A stretch of 64,000 nucleotides of DNA from Undibacter mobilis. Its GTDB lineage: Bacteria; Pseudomonadota; Alphaproteobacteria; Rhizobiales; Xanthobacteraceae. The notes below the pieces were generated by a model. That model made no database searches. It was not told where the DNA came from and saw only the letters and a list, made by a program, of their open reading frames with translations. The stretch is taken from NCBI RefSeq assembly GCF_003367195.1, contig NZ_QRGO01000002.1, positions 434,001 through 498,000 of the forward strand, read 5' to 3'. The position numbers and the translations under genes are program-made. This document shows, one piece after another, positions 21,130-30,378 of this stretch (the stretch's first letter is position 1; the number at the start of each line of letters is the position of its first letter).

Positions 21130-24100
21130 GTGACAGATCAGCCGATGGTCCCAGCGACCATCCTTGAGAAGCCGGCCCGGCCAGATCATGTGCGGGGGGT
21201 ATCAGAAAACCGCTCTGGCGGCCTTCCAGGCTGGCGCGCCTGGATGCAACCGGTGACCTTCCTCGGTCTCTGCATGCTCGCGGTCGTTTATGGCGCCCTC
21301 ACGCTGCTGATCACCAACGATCGGCAGGAGGCCCTCGCCAATGCCACACGAGCGAGCGAAAATCTCGTTCGCATCGTCGAGCAGTCCTACTCCCATATTT
21401 TTCAGAACGTCGACACCACGCTTCAGCTTCTGCGGCGCGCCTCTCAGCTATCGAAAAGGCCCGACGAGCTTCAGGCATGGCTCAATGACAAGGCCGCACG
21501 AACCGAACTTGAATACAGGTACGCGATCCTTGACAAAGATGGCGTTGCCATTGCCGCTTCGACTGGCATCGGCGACGGTTTGACAATGATGCCGCGCGGC
21601 CAGAGCTTTGCCGACCGGGAATATTTCCGGCGACAAAAAGAAGCCTCCGCCGACGAGTTGGTCTTCAGCGAACCGCTCCAATCGAAGCTCAACAATCGAT
21701 CCACCATCGTTGTCACGCGCAGGCTGGTCGCGCCGGATGGCACCTTTGCCGGCGTTGTTGCCGCCATCGTCACGCCGGAAGCGTTGGTTCAGGTCGGCAT
21801 CGATCTCGATCTGGGGACCGACGGCGCCTTCGGTCTGATCGGAATCGATGGCATCGTGCGAGCCCGTGCCGTCAACGGCAAACCTCAAAGCGACAAGGTC
21901 GGCGCCAGTCTCGGGCCAACCTCCTCTCTGTTAAGTCACGTTATTACCGCGCGGAATGGTCACTTCTTCAGCACCCGCAACCTGGACAATTACAAGCGGC
22001 TGGTCGCCTATCGTGTCATCGGCGACTACCCCTTGATCGCTGCGGTGTCGGTTACGGATGAGCATATCTACCGGCACGCCGATCAGCGGGCGCAGATCTA
22101 TTGGATCATCGCGCTTCTGGTCACCGTCGCGATCTTCCTCGGCATCAGATGGGGCATTGCCCGCGAGCAGAAGCTGATGGCGGCGCAGGACGATCTGCGC
22201 CGCAGTCAGGAGCGCTATCGTCTGGTCGAGGAAGCGGTCAATGACGGCATCTGGGACTGGAACCTGGAAACCGACGAGCATTACAAGTCGCCGCACTGGA
22301 AGAATATCGTGGGATTGGCGCAGGACGCGCCGTCTCCCTCCCTCGATAGCTTCATTGATTCCGTCTATCCCGACGACCGTGCGCTCGTCCGGGAAGCACT
22401 GCGCGCGCATCTTGAGGACGGCAGGCCCTATTCGGTCGAATTCCGGGTCAATCGTCCTGACGGCCGTTGCGTGTGGGTGCAGACCCGCGGCATGGCGCAG
22501 CGCAACGCCAAAGGCGAGCCGGTGCGTATGGTCGGTACGCTCACCGACATCACCGATCGCATGCAGGCGGAGGCGACGCTCAAGGAAAGCCGCAACAACC
22601 TCGCGCGCGCCGAGCGGCTTGCCCTCCTCGGCCACTTCAAGAACGACCTCGCCTCGAGAACTATCACCTGGTCCGACGGCATCTTCGCCATGTTCGGCTT
22701 CTCGCCCGAACACGCGCTGACGCTGCGCGGCTTCTATGAACTGGTTCTGCCGGAAGACCGGCCGACCCTGAAGAAAGCCGGCATCGACGCCGTCGCCGGA
22801 CGCGAGGTGCCCAACTTCGTCCTGCGCGCGCGCCGGAACGACGGCGCCATCGTCGACCTTGAACTCTGGATGACTCCGGTGCGCGACGGCAGCGGCGCGA
22901 TCACCGGCGTGTTCGGCACGATCCAGGATGTCACCTTGCGCCGCCGCGCCGAAGAATTGCTGGCGCGTGCCAATCAGGAGCTCGAGGCCCGCGTCAGCGC
23001 GCACACCGCGGAGCTGGCGCAGGAAATGCGCCGGCGCGAGGAAGCGCAGATGACGCTCGGGCAGATGCAGAAGATGGAAGCGGTCGGCCAGCTCACCGCC
23101 GGCGTCGCCCACGACTTCAACAATCTGCTCGCCGTCATCGCCGGCAGTCTCGAATTCGTCGACTACGCCGCCGCGCGCGGATTGACCGCCGATCCCGAAC
23201 TGGTCGATGCCGCAATGCGCGCGACACGGCGCGGCCGCGAGCTCGTCCGGCGCCTTCTGGCGTTCTCCCGACAGACGCCGCTGCGCGCCGAACCGACGCC
23301 GATCGACCAGATGGTGCTCGACACCTTGCGTCTTCTGCAGCGGACGCTCGGCCAGAACATCGATCTGGTCACCAAGCTTAATGCCAAGGGCGCCGTGATC
23401 TCCGTCGATCGCAATCAGCTTGCCAATGCGCTGCTCAATCTCGCTATCAACGCGCGCGATGCCATGCCGGATGGCGGTCAGATCACCATCGCCACCGAAT
23501 GCCGCCCGTGCGATCCCGCGCTGGCCAAGTCGTCGCGCTGGCCCACCGGCGAGGAAGTCCGCATCACCATCAGCGATACCGGCTCCGGCATGACCGAAGA
23601 GGTGCTGGCGCGCGCCGCCGAGCCGTTCTTCACCACCAAGGCCGACGGTCTCGGCAGCGGTCTCGGACTGTCGATGGTGCAGGGTTTCACCGAACAGTCC
23701 GGCGGACAGCTCAAGATCGAGAGCGCGCCGCGTTCCGGCACGTCGGTGACGATCCGCCTGCCGCGCGTCGTTTCGCCTTGCGCGGCAGAGGAAGTCGACA
23801 GCCCGACCGCCGGCGCCGACGCCGAACGGGAAAAGACCGTGCTGCTGGTTGAGGACGATGCCGATGTCCGCATCGTCGCCGGCGCGCAGCTGCGTCATCT
23901 CGGTTTCAAGGTTCACGCCGTCGGCAACGGCATGGAAGCGCTCGACCTGCTCGTGTCACCAGCCAAGATCGACATGCTGCTCACCGATGTGGTGCTGCCG
24001 GGCGGCCTCGACGGCGTGGCGCTGATCCGGGAAGCGATGGCGGCGCGGCCCGGCATGGGCATTGTCTGCATGTCGGGCTACGACCCGGCGCAGAAGCACC

Positions 24101-24195
24101 GCAAATGGCTGAGCCAGCAGAACATCACGTTTCTGGAAAAGCCGTTCAACACCCAGAAGCTCGGCCAGGCGCTCGAAGCGGCGGTCGCGCACTAG
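21130..24195 (+). CDS. Hybrid sensor histidine kinase (PDC sensor, two PAS, HisKA, HATPase, receiver)
   Basis: A 1021-residue kinase. Membrane helices at about 42-61 and 322-342 enclose a periplasmic PDC/dCache sensor domain. Two PAS-PAC units follow (about 358-480 and 490-605), then a coiled coil. The HisKA box is VAHDFNNLLAVI with His661. The ATPase has NLAINARDAMPDGG (N box), DTGSGM (G1) and GLGSGLGLSMV (G2). A C-terminal receiver (about 902-1018) has phospho-acceptor Asp953. The start is GTG 21130, with GGAGG 11 bases upstream. No output regulator is adjacent, so the partner is unknown. Confidence 0.93.
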   Translation: MTDQPMVPATILEKPARPDHVRGVSENRSGGLPGWRAWMQPVTFLGLCMLAVVYGALTLLITNDRQEALANATRASENLVRIVEQSYSHIFQNVDTTLQLLRRASQLSKRPDELQAWLNDKAARTELEYRYAILDKDGVAIAASTGIGDGLTMMPRGQSFADREYFRRQKEASADELVFSEPLQSKLNNRSTIVVTRRLVAPDGTFAGVVAAIVTPEALVQVGIDLDLGTDGAFGLIGIDGIVRARAVNGKPQSDKVGASLGPTSSLLSHVITARNGHFFSTRNLDNYKRLVAYRVIGDYPLIAAVSVTDEHIYRHADQRAQIYWIIALLVTVAIFLGIRWGIAREQKLMAAQDDLRRSQERYRLVEEAVNDGIWDWNLETDEHYKSPHWKNIVGLAQDAPSPSLDSFIDSVYPDDRALVREALRAHLEDGRPYSVEFRVNRPDGRCVWVQTRGMAQRNAKGEPVRMVGTLTDITDRMQAEATLKESRNNLARAERLALLGHFKNDLASRTITWSDGIFAMFGFSPEHALTLRGFYELVLPEDRPTLKKAGIDAVAGREVPNFVLRARRNDGAIVDLELWMTPVRDGSGAITGVFGTIQDVTLRRRAEELLARANQELEARVSAHTAELAQEMRRREEAQMTLGQMQKMEAVGQLTAGVAHDFNNLLAVIAGSLEFVDYAAARGLTADPELVDAAMRATRRGRELVRRLLAFSRQTPLRAEPTPIDQMVLDTLRLLQRTLGQNIDLVTKLNAKGAVISVDRNQLANALLNLAINARDAMPDGGQITIATECRPCDPALAKSSRWPTGEEVRITISDTGSGMTEEVLARAAEPFFTTKADGLGSGLGLSMVQGFTEQSGGQLKIESAPRSGTSVTIRLPRVVSPCAAEEVDSPTAGADAEREKTVLLVEDDADVRIVAGAQLRHLGFKVHAVGNGMEALDLLVSPAKIDMLLTDVVLPGGLDGVALIREAMAARPGMGIVCMSGYDPAQKHRKWLSQQNITFLEKPFNTQKLGQALEAAVAH

Positions 24196-24203
24196 CGCGC
24201 GGA

Positions 24204-25655
24204 TCAGTGCGGCTCGACCGCCGGGCCGCTGGGGCCGCGCAGCGGCAATTCGTCCAGCGCGATGATGAAGCCCAGACCGCAGGCCACGACCACGGCGCAG
24301 GCGATGAACACCAGCCGGAAGGCAAAGGCCAGATCCTGCGCCGAGGCCGAGCGCGCCAGCATCTCCACCGACGAGCCGCTGGCGCTGCCGAGACCGCCGA
24401 GCACGATGGCGCCGAGGATCGCCACCACCAGCGCCGCGAACAGCGCGCGGAAGAAATTGGCGGCGCCGGTGGCGATGCCCATTTGCGGCCGCTCGACCGC
24501 ATTCTGCATGCATACGGTCGACACCGGAAACACCATGCCGAAGCCAAGGCCCACGACCGACATCAGCGCCAGCACCGCCAGGAGCGACAAGCCGGCGGGC
24601 CAGATCGCCAGCACCGCGAGCGCGGCGATGGAGGCGATATTGCCGACAATCGGAATGCGCTTGTAGTGCGTCATGCGCATCAGCGCCTGCCCGGCCGCCA
24701 GCGACGCCGCCGTGACCGCAGCGAGCATCGGGATCAGCGCCAGGCCGGACTGCGTCGCCGACAGGCCCATCACGCCCTCGAAATACAGCGGCACGAAGAT
24801 GGTCATGCCGACCAGCGTGCCCATGGTGCAGGCGCCGGCGAGCGTCGCCGCGCGCACCACCTTGTTGCCGAGAATATTGAGCGGCAGGAACGGCTCTTCG
24901 GCGCGCGCCAGCCGCCAGGCGAACAGCGCCCACAGCACCGCCGAGGCGGCCACCAGCGCGGCGATTTGCGGCGACAGCCACGGATAGCGCGCGCCGCCGG
25001 ACGACAGCGCCAGCAGCAGCGCCACCGAGGCCAGCATCATCAGCACGGCGCCGATGCCGTCGAGTTTGTGCTCGCGCTTGTGGAACGGCACCAGCTTGAG
25101 CATGTGCCAGGTCATGCCCAGCGCCAGCGCGCCGAGCGGCACGTTGATCCAGAAGATCAGCGACCAGTCGATATGTTCGGTGAGGAAACCGCCGAGCACC
25201 GGGCCGCCGACCGAGGACAGCGCGAACACCGCGGCGATGTAGCCCTGATAGCGGCCGCGCTCGCGCGGCGAAACGATATCGGCGATCACCGTCTGCGCCA
25301 GCGCGATCAGCGCGCCGCCGCCGAAGCCCTGGAAGGCACGCGCCAGGATCAGCGCGGTCATGCTCGGCGCCAGCGCGCAGGCGATCGAGCCGACGATGAA
25401 GATCGCGACCGCGCTCAGCATCACGGCGCGGCGGCCATACATGTCCGACAATTTGCCGAGCAGCGGCGTCGCCGCGGTGCCGGTGAGCAGATAGGCCGTC
25501 ACCACCCAGGCCAGGTCTTCCAGATTGTGGAAATGCCGGCCGATGGTCGGCAGCGCGGTGGCGACAATGGTCTGGTCGAGCGCGCCAAGGAACATCGCCA
25601 GCGTGATGCCCTGGACGATGCGCGAGATCTGCCGGTGCGTCAGCTGTTGGGTCAT
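24204..25655 (-). CDS. EmrB/QacA-type MFS drug exporter (DHA2)
   Basis: A 483-residue transporter with 14 expected membrane helices. Signatures are LGALDQTIVATALPTIG (motif D1 of the 14-helix group), GKLSDMYGRRAVML (motif A), and GPVLGGFLTEHIDWSLIFWINVP (motif C region). It uses the proton gradient to export drugs or other amphiphiles. It is convergent with the hybrid kinase, and only 8 bases separate the two stops. Confidence 0.93.
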   Translation of the reverse strand: MTQQLTHRQISRIVQGITLAMFLGALDQTIVATALPTIGRHFHNLEDLAWVVTAYLLTGTAATPLLGKLSDMYGRRAVMLSAVAIFIVGSIACALAPSMTALILARAFQGFGGGALIALAQTVIADIVSPRERGRYQGYIAAVFALSSVGGPVLGGFLTEHIDWSLIFWINVPLGALALGMTWHMLKLVPFHKREHKLDGIGAVLMMLASVALLLALSSGGARYPWLSPQIAALVAASAVLWALFAWRLARAEEPFLPLNILGNKVVRAATLAGACTMGTLVGMTIFVPLYFEGVMGLSATQSGLALIPMLAAVTAASLAAGQALMRMTHYKRIPIVGNIASIAALAVLAIWPAGLSLLAVLALMSVVGLGFGMVFPVSTVCMQNAVERPQMGIATGAANFFRALFAALVVAILGAIVLGGLGSASGSSVEMLARSASAQDLAFAFRLVFIACAVVVACGLGFIIALDELPLRGPSGPAVEPH

Positions 25656-25739
25656 GGACGTGCGGACATGCCAAGCGCGCGGGCAAAGCGCAAGCGTTGC
25701 CTGTGCTGGGGTGCCATGTTCCCGGCCCGGCGGGCGTTC

Positions 25740-26249
25740 CTATTTCGGCGGCACCTTGCCGCGCGAACCCTTCGGCCAGCGCACCGGCCACTTGACGATG
25801 TAATCGACGAGATCGCGGTCCGGCACATCGACCTCATTGGCCGAAACCTTGCCGCGCACCGAAATGCCGGCCTCGTGCACGGTGTCCGCCCGGCCCGAGA
25901 TCAAGGGATGCCACCACGGCAGGTCCTTGCCCTCGGCCACCAGCACATAGCCGCAGGTCGGCGGCAGCCAGGTCAGGCGGCGGATGTTGCGCCAGGACAG
26001 CCGCACGCAATCGTGAACCTTCTTCTGCCGGTTCTTGTAGTCGGCGCAGCGGCAGCTCGCGGTGTCGAGCAGCTTGCAGCCGACATCGGTATAGACCGTC
26101 TCGCCGCTGTCGATGTCGGTGAGCTTGTTGAGGCAGCAGCGGCCGCAGCCGTCGCAGAGACTTTCCCACTCGCGCGGGGTCATCTCGCTCATCTTCTTGG
26201 TGCGCCAGAAGGGAAGCGCCGTATCCTTCAAGGTCTTGTCGTCGGGCAT
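25740..26249 (-). CDS. YcgN/UPF0260-type Cys-cluster protein
   Basis: A 169-residue protein of the YcgN family. It has the metal-binding pattern [12 protein letters not shown], then [15 protein letters not shown], and an [22 protein letters not shown] end. The many cysteines suggest an iron-sulfur or zinc site; the biological role is unknown. The start may be ATG 26249 or ATG 26258. It is the second gene behind the helix-turn-helix gene upstream. Confidence 0.88.
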   Translation of the reverse strand: MPDDKTLKDTALPFWRTKKMSEMTPREWESLCDGCGRCCLNKLTDIDSGETVYTDVGCKLLDTASCRCADYKNRQKKVHDCVRLSWRNIRRLTWLPPTCGYVLVAEGKDLPWWHPLISGRADTVHEAGISVRGKVSANEVDVPDRDLVDYIVKWPVRWPKGSRGKVPPK

Positions 26250-26349
26250 GTCCCTCATTCCCGCATTGGCGCGGCCGGCACAAGAGGCATTCTTGGAAAC
26301 TCGTTCTTCGAAAGGCGATGGCCCGGAGGCCGCACAAGATGCGGCCGCC

Positions 26350-27273
26350 TCACCGCTTGAGCTGGCGCAGGCAGGCCATCGCCGCCTCGATCTGCGCGAC
26401 ATACAGCGCTTCCGTGCGGGCATCGTCGGCCCGCTCGGCATGGTTCGGCCCGCCTTCGTAGAAGAACTTGGCGGCGCGCCGGGCGCGGCCCAGACGCCAG
26501 CGGCTGTAGGCCGCCATGGCGGCGGACACCGAATCGATGGCGCGCCGGCGCGCCTCCCAGACCTGCGCGGCATCGGCCTTGGCGCGCGCTCTGGCGGCAC
26601 GCGCCGCTGCGGCGGCGCAGGCCGTGGCCGCCCGCTGCCGCGCGGCGGGATCGAGCGCCTTGATCCCTTGTGCGATTTCTTGTGCGATTCCTTGCGCGAC
26701 CGGCCGCCCCGCCTCGTCGCGCGGGATGAAGCGGCCGCCGGCGCCCTTGACCGGCTCCCGGCCGGACGCGCGCAGCCAGCGCGCGCCCCGCTCGGCCCCG
26801 GAGACGGAACCTGTCGATGCATCATCCGCCGGCGCGCGGACGTAACGCCGCTTCCACGCGCCGCGCCGGACATATTTGTACAAGGTGCGCTCGGTGACGC
26901 CGCAGAGCCGCGCAATCTCGCGCACCGGCACGGCGCTGTCCTCATAGAGCGCGCGCACGCGGGCCATGAGGTCGGGGGCTTCGGCGGTATTGTCTGGCAT
27001 GGCCGGCTCCGCAAACGCGGCAGATCCCCGCTCCCCTTGCTCTGCTTGTTCCCTCTCCCCATAGGCGAGCGGACGCTCGCCGTCCGGCGAGCTAGGGGGG
27101 AGAGGGTTAGGGAGAGGGGGACCCTGAGCCAAAGAGTCATTCACTCCCGCGACATCCACTTTCCTCGGCAGGCCCTGCCCCGCCTCCGGCGCCAAATCAA
27201 ACACCAGTTCGCGCCCGCGCATGGCGAGATAATGCCGGCGCGCCGCCGCGCGCAGGGATGTCCGCGGCGTCAT
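26350..27273 (-). CDS. Helix-turn-helix protein with repeat-derived insert, TerS-like HTH
   Basis: A frame of 307 residues. From residue 92 ([12 protein letters not shown], an alternative start at 27000) comes an [21 protein letters not shown] then [16 protein letters not shown]. The helix order matches the HTH of the GTA TerS-like protein. Ala-rich helices follow. Residues 50-85 ([16 protein letters not shown] then [12 protein letters not shown]) are the translation of a palindromic repeat at 27051-27120. The promoter copy at 27319-27347 lies just ahead of the ATG at 27273, which supports the long form. DNA-binding is inferred; the function is unknown. Confidence 0.6.
   Translation of the reverse strand: MTPRTSLRAAARRHYLAMRGRELVFDLAPEAGQGLPRKVDVAGVNDSLAQGPPLPNPLPPSSPDGERPLAYGEREQAEQGERGSAAFAEPAMPDNTAEAPDLMARVRALYEDSAVPVREIARLCGVTERTLYKYVRRGAWKRRYVRAPADDASTGSVSGAERGARWLRASGREPVKGAGGRFIPRDEAGRPVAQGIAQEIAQGIKALDPAARQRAATACAAAAARAARARAKADAAQVWEARRRAIDSVSAAMAAYSRWRLGRARRAAKFFYEGGPNHAERADDARTEALYVAQIEAAMACLRQLKR
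27051..27120. repeat. Palindromic repeat inside the coding frame
   Basis: Arms CCCTCTCCCC (27051-27060) and GGGGAGAGGG (27097-27106) enclose GGCGAGCGGACGCTCGCC-type inner arms. Elements of this shape are usually intergenic in Bradyrhizobium-like genomes; here it is read through in frame. Confidence 0.75.
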
Positions 27274-27297
27274 GGCCGGACCCCGTGATTGAGAGAT

Positions 27298-27361
27298 GCA
27301 AGTGTGGAGAATGCCGGAAAGCTAGCGGAGCAGCGTCACGCTGTCAAGGATTATATTCCAT
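27298..27361 (-). promoter_or_regulatory. Promoter element P2, near-copy of the GTA promoter
   Basis: On the minus strand, TTGACA (27342-27347), a 17-base spacer, and TAGCTT (27319-27324). The spacer starts GCGTGACGCT as in the GTA promoter, giving the same AGCGTGACGCT palindrome. Bases outside the two boxes are conserved too, including a GCAAGTGTGGAG block on the plus strand. It drives the helix-turn-helix gene. Confidence 0.75.
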
Positions 27362-27370
27362 AAGCTTGGC

Positions 27371-27502
27371 TTATTCGGCGGGGCGGTGACGCTTGCGTCT
27401 AGCGATGAAGCCTTCGATGCGCTCGACATTGAAGGCAAACAGCACAACGAGCGTCAACGACACCGGAATCCAGAGGATGGACCAAAGCTCGACATGGTTC
27501 AT
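27371..27502 (-). CDS. 43-residue membrane protein
   Basis: It starts MNHVELWSILWIPVSLTLVV, continues with a membrane helix to about residue 25, and ends with a basic tail (RRKRHRPAE). GGGAGG lies 7 bases before the ATG at 27502. Its stop codon is part of a perfect inverted repeat ATAAGC-TTG-GCTTAT (27360-27374) that borders the P2 promoter. No family recognised. Confidence 0.65.
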   Translation of the reverse strand: MNHVELWSILWIPVSLTLVVLFAFNVERIEGFIARRKRHRPAE

Positions 27503-27540
27503 GTCAGCCTCCCGAGGAAAGCCCGTGTGCCTGCGCTCCA

Positions 27541-28338
27541 TCAATCCGAATAATTTCTGACCGCGGCCGCGTCCAGCGAGGCTGCCGGAACGAGTTTGTA
27601 ATGCCTTTCCTCAACCACTTTGACCATATCCCCTTGGACCGACAGTTCAAACATCGCCACACGGTCGTCGGACATGAATTGCGCTGAAATCGCGCGACAC
27701 CTCATGCCTGGATAACGCTGATCGCACCACGCTATATCTTGTTTTGTCTGCACAACGCTAATCTGATCGTTACCACCCTTCGCTTGAACCGGTATGACAT
27801 AGTGGCACCCCCGAGTATCAATACCAAAATACAATTCATCGATCTCTATCTGACCGACACCCTTAACCGTTGTCCTCAAATGGTTCTGAATTGAGTAAGT
27901 CGTAAGACTAAGAAAAGTGTCGAGGAGACGATTATAGCGAACGATAGCCAGCAACGCCTGCTCGTCATCCAACTTATAGGCGCGAATAATCTCCGGGGTT
28001 GCATCCGGAATAGCAATCGTGAGCAAATTCTCTCGCGGGACAATCCGATTGAGCTTGACCAAAACGAACGCGTATTTCGCACGCCCAGCCCCCTCAATGA
28101 TCCACTCCATCCCGGAGGGTTGGTTCTTCAAAACAACTGCCGGCATTGCCGTGCGATATCGAAGAGAATAAATTATATCGCCAAGATTTTTCGGAACAGG
28201 GATTTCAAGCTTATTGGCAATGTCGACAAGCTCATCGCGCTCAAATTCGAAGCGAGAAGAGCCCTTGCGAAAGTGAGTTTCGAAAATCTTCTCTATAAGC
28301 GCCAAATAACGGTTGGACACATCTTGAGTCTTTGCCAC
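27541..28338 (-). CDS. Putative type II restriction endonuclease
   Basis: About 265 residues from a GTG at 28338, 4 bases after the methyltransferase stop. The C-terminal part has GQIEIDELYFGID, then HYVIPVQAKGGND, a PD-(D/E)XK-like core with Asp174 and Gln185-x-Lys187 (Gln in place of the usual Glu). No other domain is recognised. Position behind a C5-methyltransferase and Vsr gene supports a cognate restriction enzyme. GC content is clearly lower than in the flanks, a sign of transfer. Cleavage activity is inference. Confidence 0.7.
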   Translation of the reverse strand: MAKTQDVSNRYLALIEKIFETHFRKGSSRFEFERDELVDIANKLEIPVPKNLGDIIYSLRYRTAMPAVVLKNQPSGMEWIIEGAGRAKYAFVLVKLNRIVPRENLLTIAIPDATPEIIRAYKLDDEQALLAIVRYNRLLDTFLSLTTYSIQNHLRTTVKGVGQIEIDELYFGIDTRGCHYVIPVQAKGGNDQISVVQTKQDIAWCDQRYPGMRCRAISAQFMSDDRVAMFELSVQGDMVKVVEERHYKLVPAASLDAAAVRNYSD

Positions 28339-28342
28339 GAAG

Positions 28343-29662
28343 CTAGCCCCCAGCCGATAACCGCAAAGCCTCCGTTTCAGCCTGGGAGCGTTTTCTCGCG
28401 CCGCTTTTACGATCACGCTTCCCACTTGGGCGCTGAATACCCCAATAACTAGACGCAGCACTAACATCCATCTTTAGCAAAGACGGGTCGCCTAGTTTAA
28501 TAGCCTTACCGACGCGCTCCGGCACGCAGCCGATGGCCGCAATCACAGCTGCACCGACCGCCCTTGCCATCGGCGGAGGTACCGCATTTCCAATTTGTCG
28601 CGCACCATGCCACTTCGTCTCTTGAAAACGAAACCAATCGGGGAAACCGTGAAGCCGAGCCATTTCCCTAACCGTCACACACCTTGGATAGCGAAAATGT
28701 ATCGGACGCGGGGACGTGAACGCACCGCGCGCAGCATCCGTACCGGCGCGCAGCGTATTCGAAATCCCGCCGGGAGAAAGCTTGAAGAAACGCGAAATCG
28801 GCTCAACGTCGCCACATTCGGTCGCAGCGAACCGTCTTTTGGAAATATCGGAATGTCCCGTGCGCATACTGGAGGTCAGAATGCTTGGGTCCCACTCCCG
28901 AATGTAACCGAAATGCCAAGCGTCGTTAGACTGACATCGCATCTCTCGTCCATAGGACGACGGGTATTTCCAAGCTCGAGCCGGCAAGCGAATTTCGTCG
29001 CTTTCGGTCAAACCGGGAAAATCGTCGGCATTCGGTAGATCGCCTAAAGCATCTTCGCACGTCGGCGTAGCAACCGCGGGAAGCGGGTAATCTGGAATAC
29101 GAAGCCCCTTTTTTGCGCCTAATAAAATCAACCGCTCTCGGCTTTGCGGCACGCCGAAATCCGCTGCGTTCAGAACCTGCCACGGTATCCGAACATCATA
29201 TCCTTTATGTTGGAACGTAGAAACAAGCTCCTCAAGAAACACCTTATGTTTGCCGACAGTAAGTCCTTTGACATTTTCGAAGACGAAGTAGTTCGCATCT
29301 AGCTCGCAAACAATCCGTACAAAATCGAGAACGAGTGAATTTCTGGGATCGTCAAGCACGCGATGGCCTATCAAGGAAAATCCCTGACAGGGTGCCCCGC
29401 CGACTACCAAATCGACCTTGCGGCGCCCAATTCCGGCTGCGGCTCGGATCTCTGCACCTGACAATTTTGAAATGTCTCGGCACAACGTTGCGCAGGTTGG
29501 GAAATTAAATTCGTGGACGGCCGCATGGACTGGATCGACTTCAACCGCCGCAACGACGTCGAAACCGGCTTGCTCGAAACCGAGGCTCATTCCGCCCGCG
29601 CCCGAGAACAAATCGACGGCAATCGGGCGAACTGCGCCGCTTTTCTTATTGGTGCGAGCCAC
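28343..29662 (-). CDS. DNA (cytosine-5) methyltransferase
   Basis: A 439-residue C5-methyltransferase. Motif I is VDLFSGAGGMSLGFEQAG, motif IV is GGAPCQGFSLIG with catalytic Cys92, motif VI is FENVKGL, motif VIII is QSRERLILL, and motif X is GNAVPPPMA. The target recognition region lies between about 230 and 340. It overlaps the Vsr gene by 17 bases and is followed by the endonuclease. The recognised DNA site cannot be read from the sequence. The C-terminal 50 residues are basic and variable. Confidence 0.93.
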   Translation of the reverse strand: MARTNKKSGAVRPIAVDLFSGAGGMSLGFEQAGFDVVAAVEVDPVHAAVHEFNFPTCATLCRDISKLSGAEIRAAAGIGRRKVDLVVGGAPCQGFSLIGHRVLDDPRNSLVLDFVRIVCELDANYFVFENVKGLTVGKHKVFLEELVSTFQHKGYDVRIPWQVLNAADFGVPQSRERLILLGAKKGLRIPDYPLPAVATPTCEDALGDLPNADDFPGLTESDEIRLPARAWKYPSSYGREMRCQSNDAWHFGYIREWDPSILTSSMRTGHSDISKRRFAATECGDVEPISRFFKLSPGGISNTLRAGTDAARGAFTSPRPIHFRYPRCVTVREMARLHGFPDWFRFQETKWHGARQIGNAVPPPMARAVGAAVIAAIGCVPERVGKAIKLGDPSLLKMDVSAASSYWGIQRPSGKRDRKSGARKRSQAETEALRLSAGG

Positions 29663-30083
29663 GAGAATTCTTCCTATTCCGCAAAGTCAGAAACTTCGCA
29701 AGTTTGCGACTTAGACTTTCGACGTCCTTCGTTTGGCATTGCCAAATCGTCAGCACTCGCCAGCCGCTCTTTCTTAGCAACCTGACAGATTCTCGATCCC
29801 GCTGCCGATTTCTGTCGATCTTAGGCACCCAAAAATCGAGCCGGCTCTTCGGCAATCGCCCTTTTGGGCAGCCATGACCGTGCCAGAAACAACCGTGAAC
29901 GAAGACCACAGCCTTGTGCTTCGGCATTACGATATCTGGACGACCGGGCAGATCCTTCCGATGCAAACCGTAGCGATACCCTAAAGCGTGAAGCGTTCTG
30001 CGAACGACCAGCTCAGGGCCGGTATTTCGGCTCCGAACGCTTTTCATGATGAAACTGCGCTGGGCCTTTGAGCGGGTGTCCAT
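29646..30083 (-). CDS. vsr: Very short patch repair endonuclease
   Basis: A 145-residue Vsr protein. Signatures are MDTRSKAQRSFIMKSVRSRN, DLPGRPDIVMPKHK with the catalytic Asp50, and FVHGCFWHGHGC with the zinc-site His/Cys residues. It nicks next to T:G mismatches that arise by deamination of 5-methylcytosine and so protects the methylated sites made by the adjacent methyltransferase. I use ATG 30083, where the family match starts; a longer frame to 30167 is open. It is the first gene of the restriction-modification operon. Confidence 0.92.
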   Translation of the reverse strand: MDTRSKAQRSFIMKSVRSRNTGPELVVRRTLHALGYRYGLHRKDLPGRPDIVMPKHKAVVFVHGCFWHGHGCPKGRLPKSRLDFWVPKIDRNRQRDRESVRLLRKSGWRVLTIWQCQTKDVESLSRKLAKFLTLRNRKNSRGSHQ

Positions 30084-30378
30084 CGAGGCAATACAGAGTG
30101 CTAAGCCACAAAGGTCCACACCAAAGCGCAGATCATTCACAAGCCTATTGTTCTCTATTTGTTCCAAAAGTCAACAGAGACCCCCCCCCATTCCTGCCCC
30201 AATTCCCGTTCACCTTTCGGCCCGATAACCGCCTCGTTTGGATAGAGAAACCGGCCCCGATGCACTAAATTGGTACGGGCGCGCAGCGGCGCATCCGGCC
30301 GCGGCCGCCGGCCCGGCCCGCAGCCGGCCCGGGCGCCGGCCGGCACGATGCCCGTAACCGTTTGAAAAGTCTGATCTT

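Noticed and set aside
21931..23916. 661-codon open frame opposite the hybrid histidine kinase
   Set aside because: It is the mirror of a high-GC coding gene, with His/Arg-rich composition, no ribosome site and no protein pattern. Similar mirror frames oppose the exporter (24105-26360), the PAS kinase (36882-39224) and opgG (47503-49212).
30181..30189. Run of nine C as a phase-variable switch
   Set aside because: It lies outside any gene and not clearly between promoter boxes. A single run of this length is not enough evidence.
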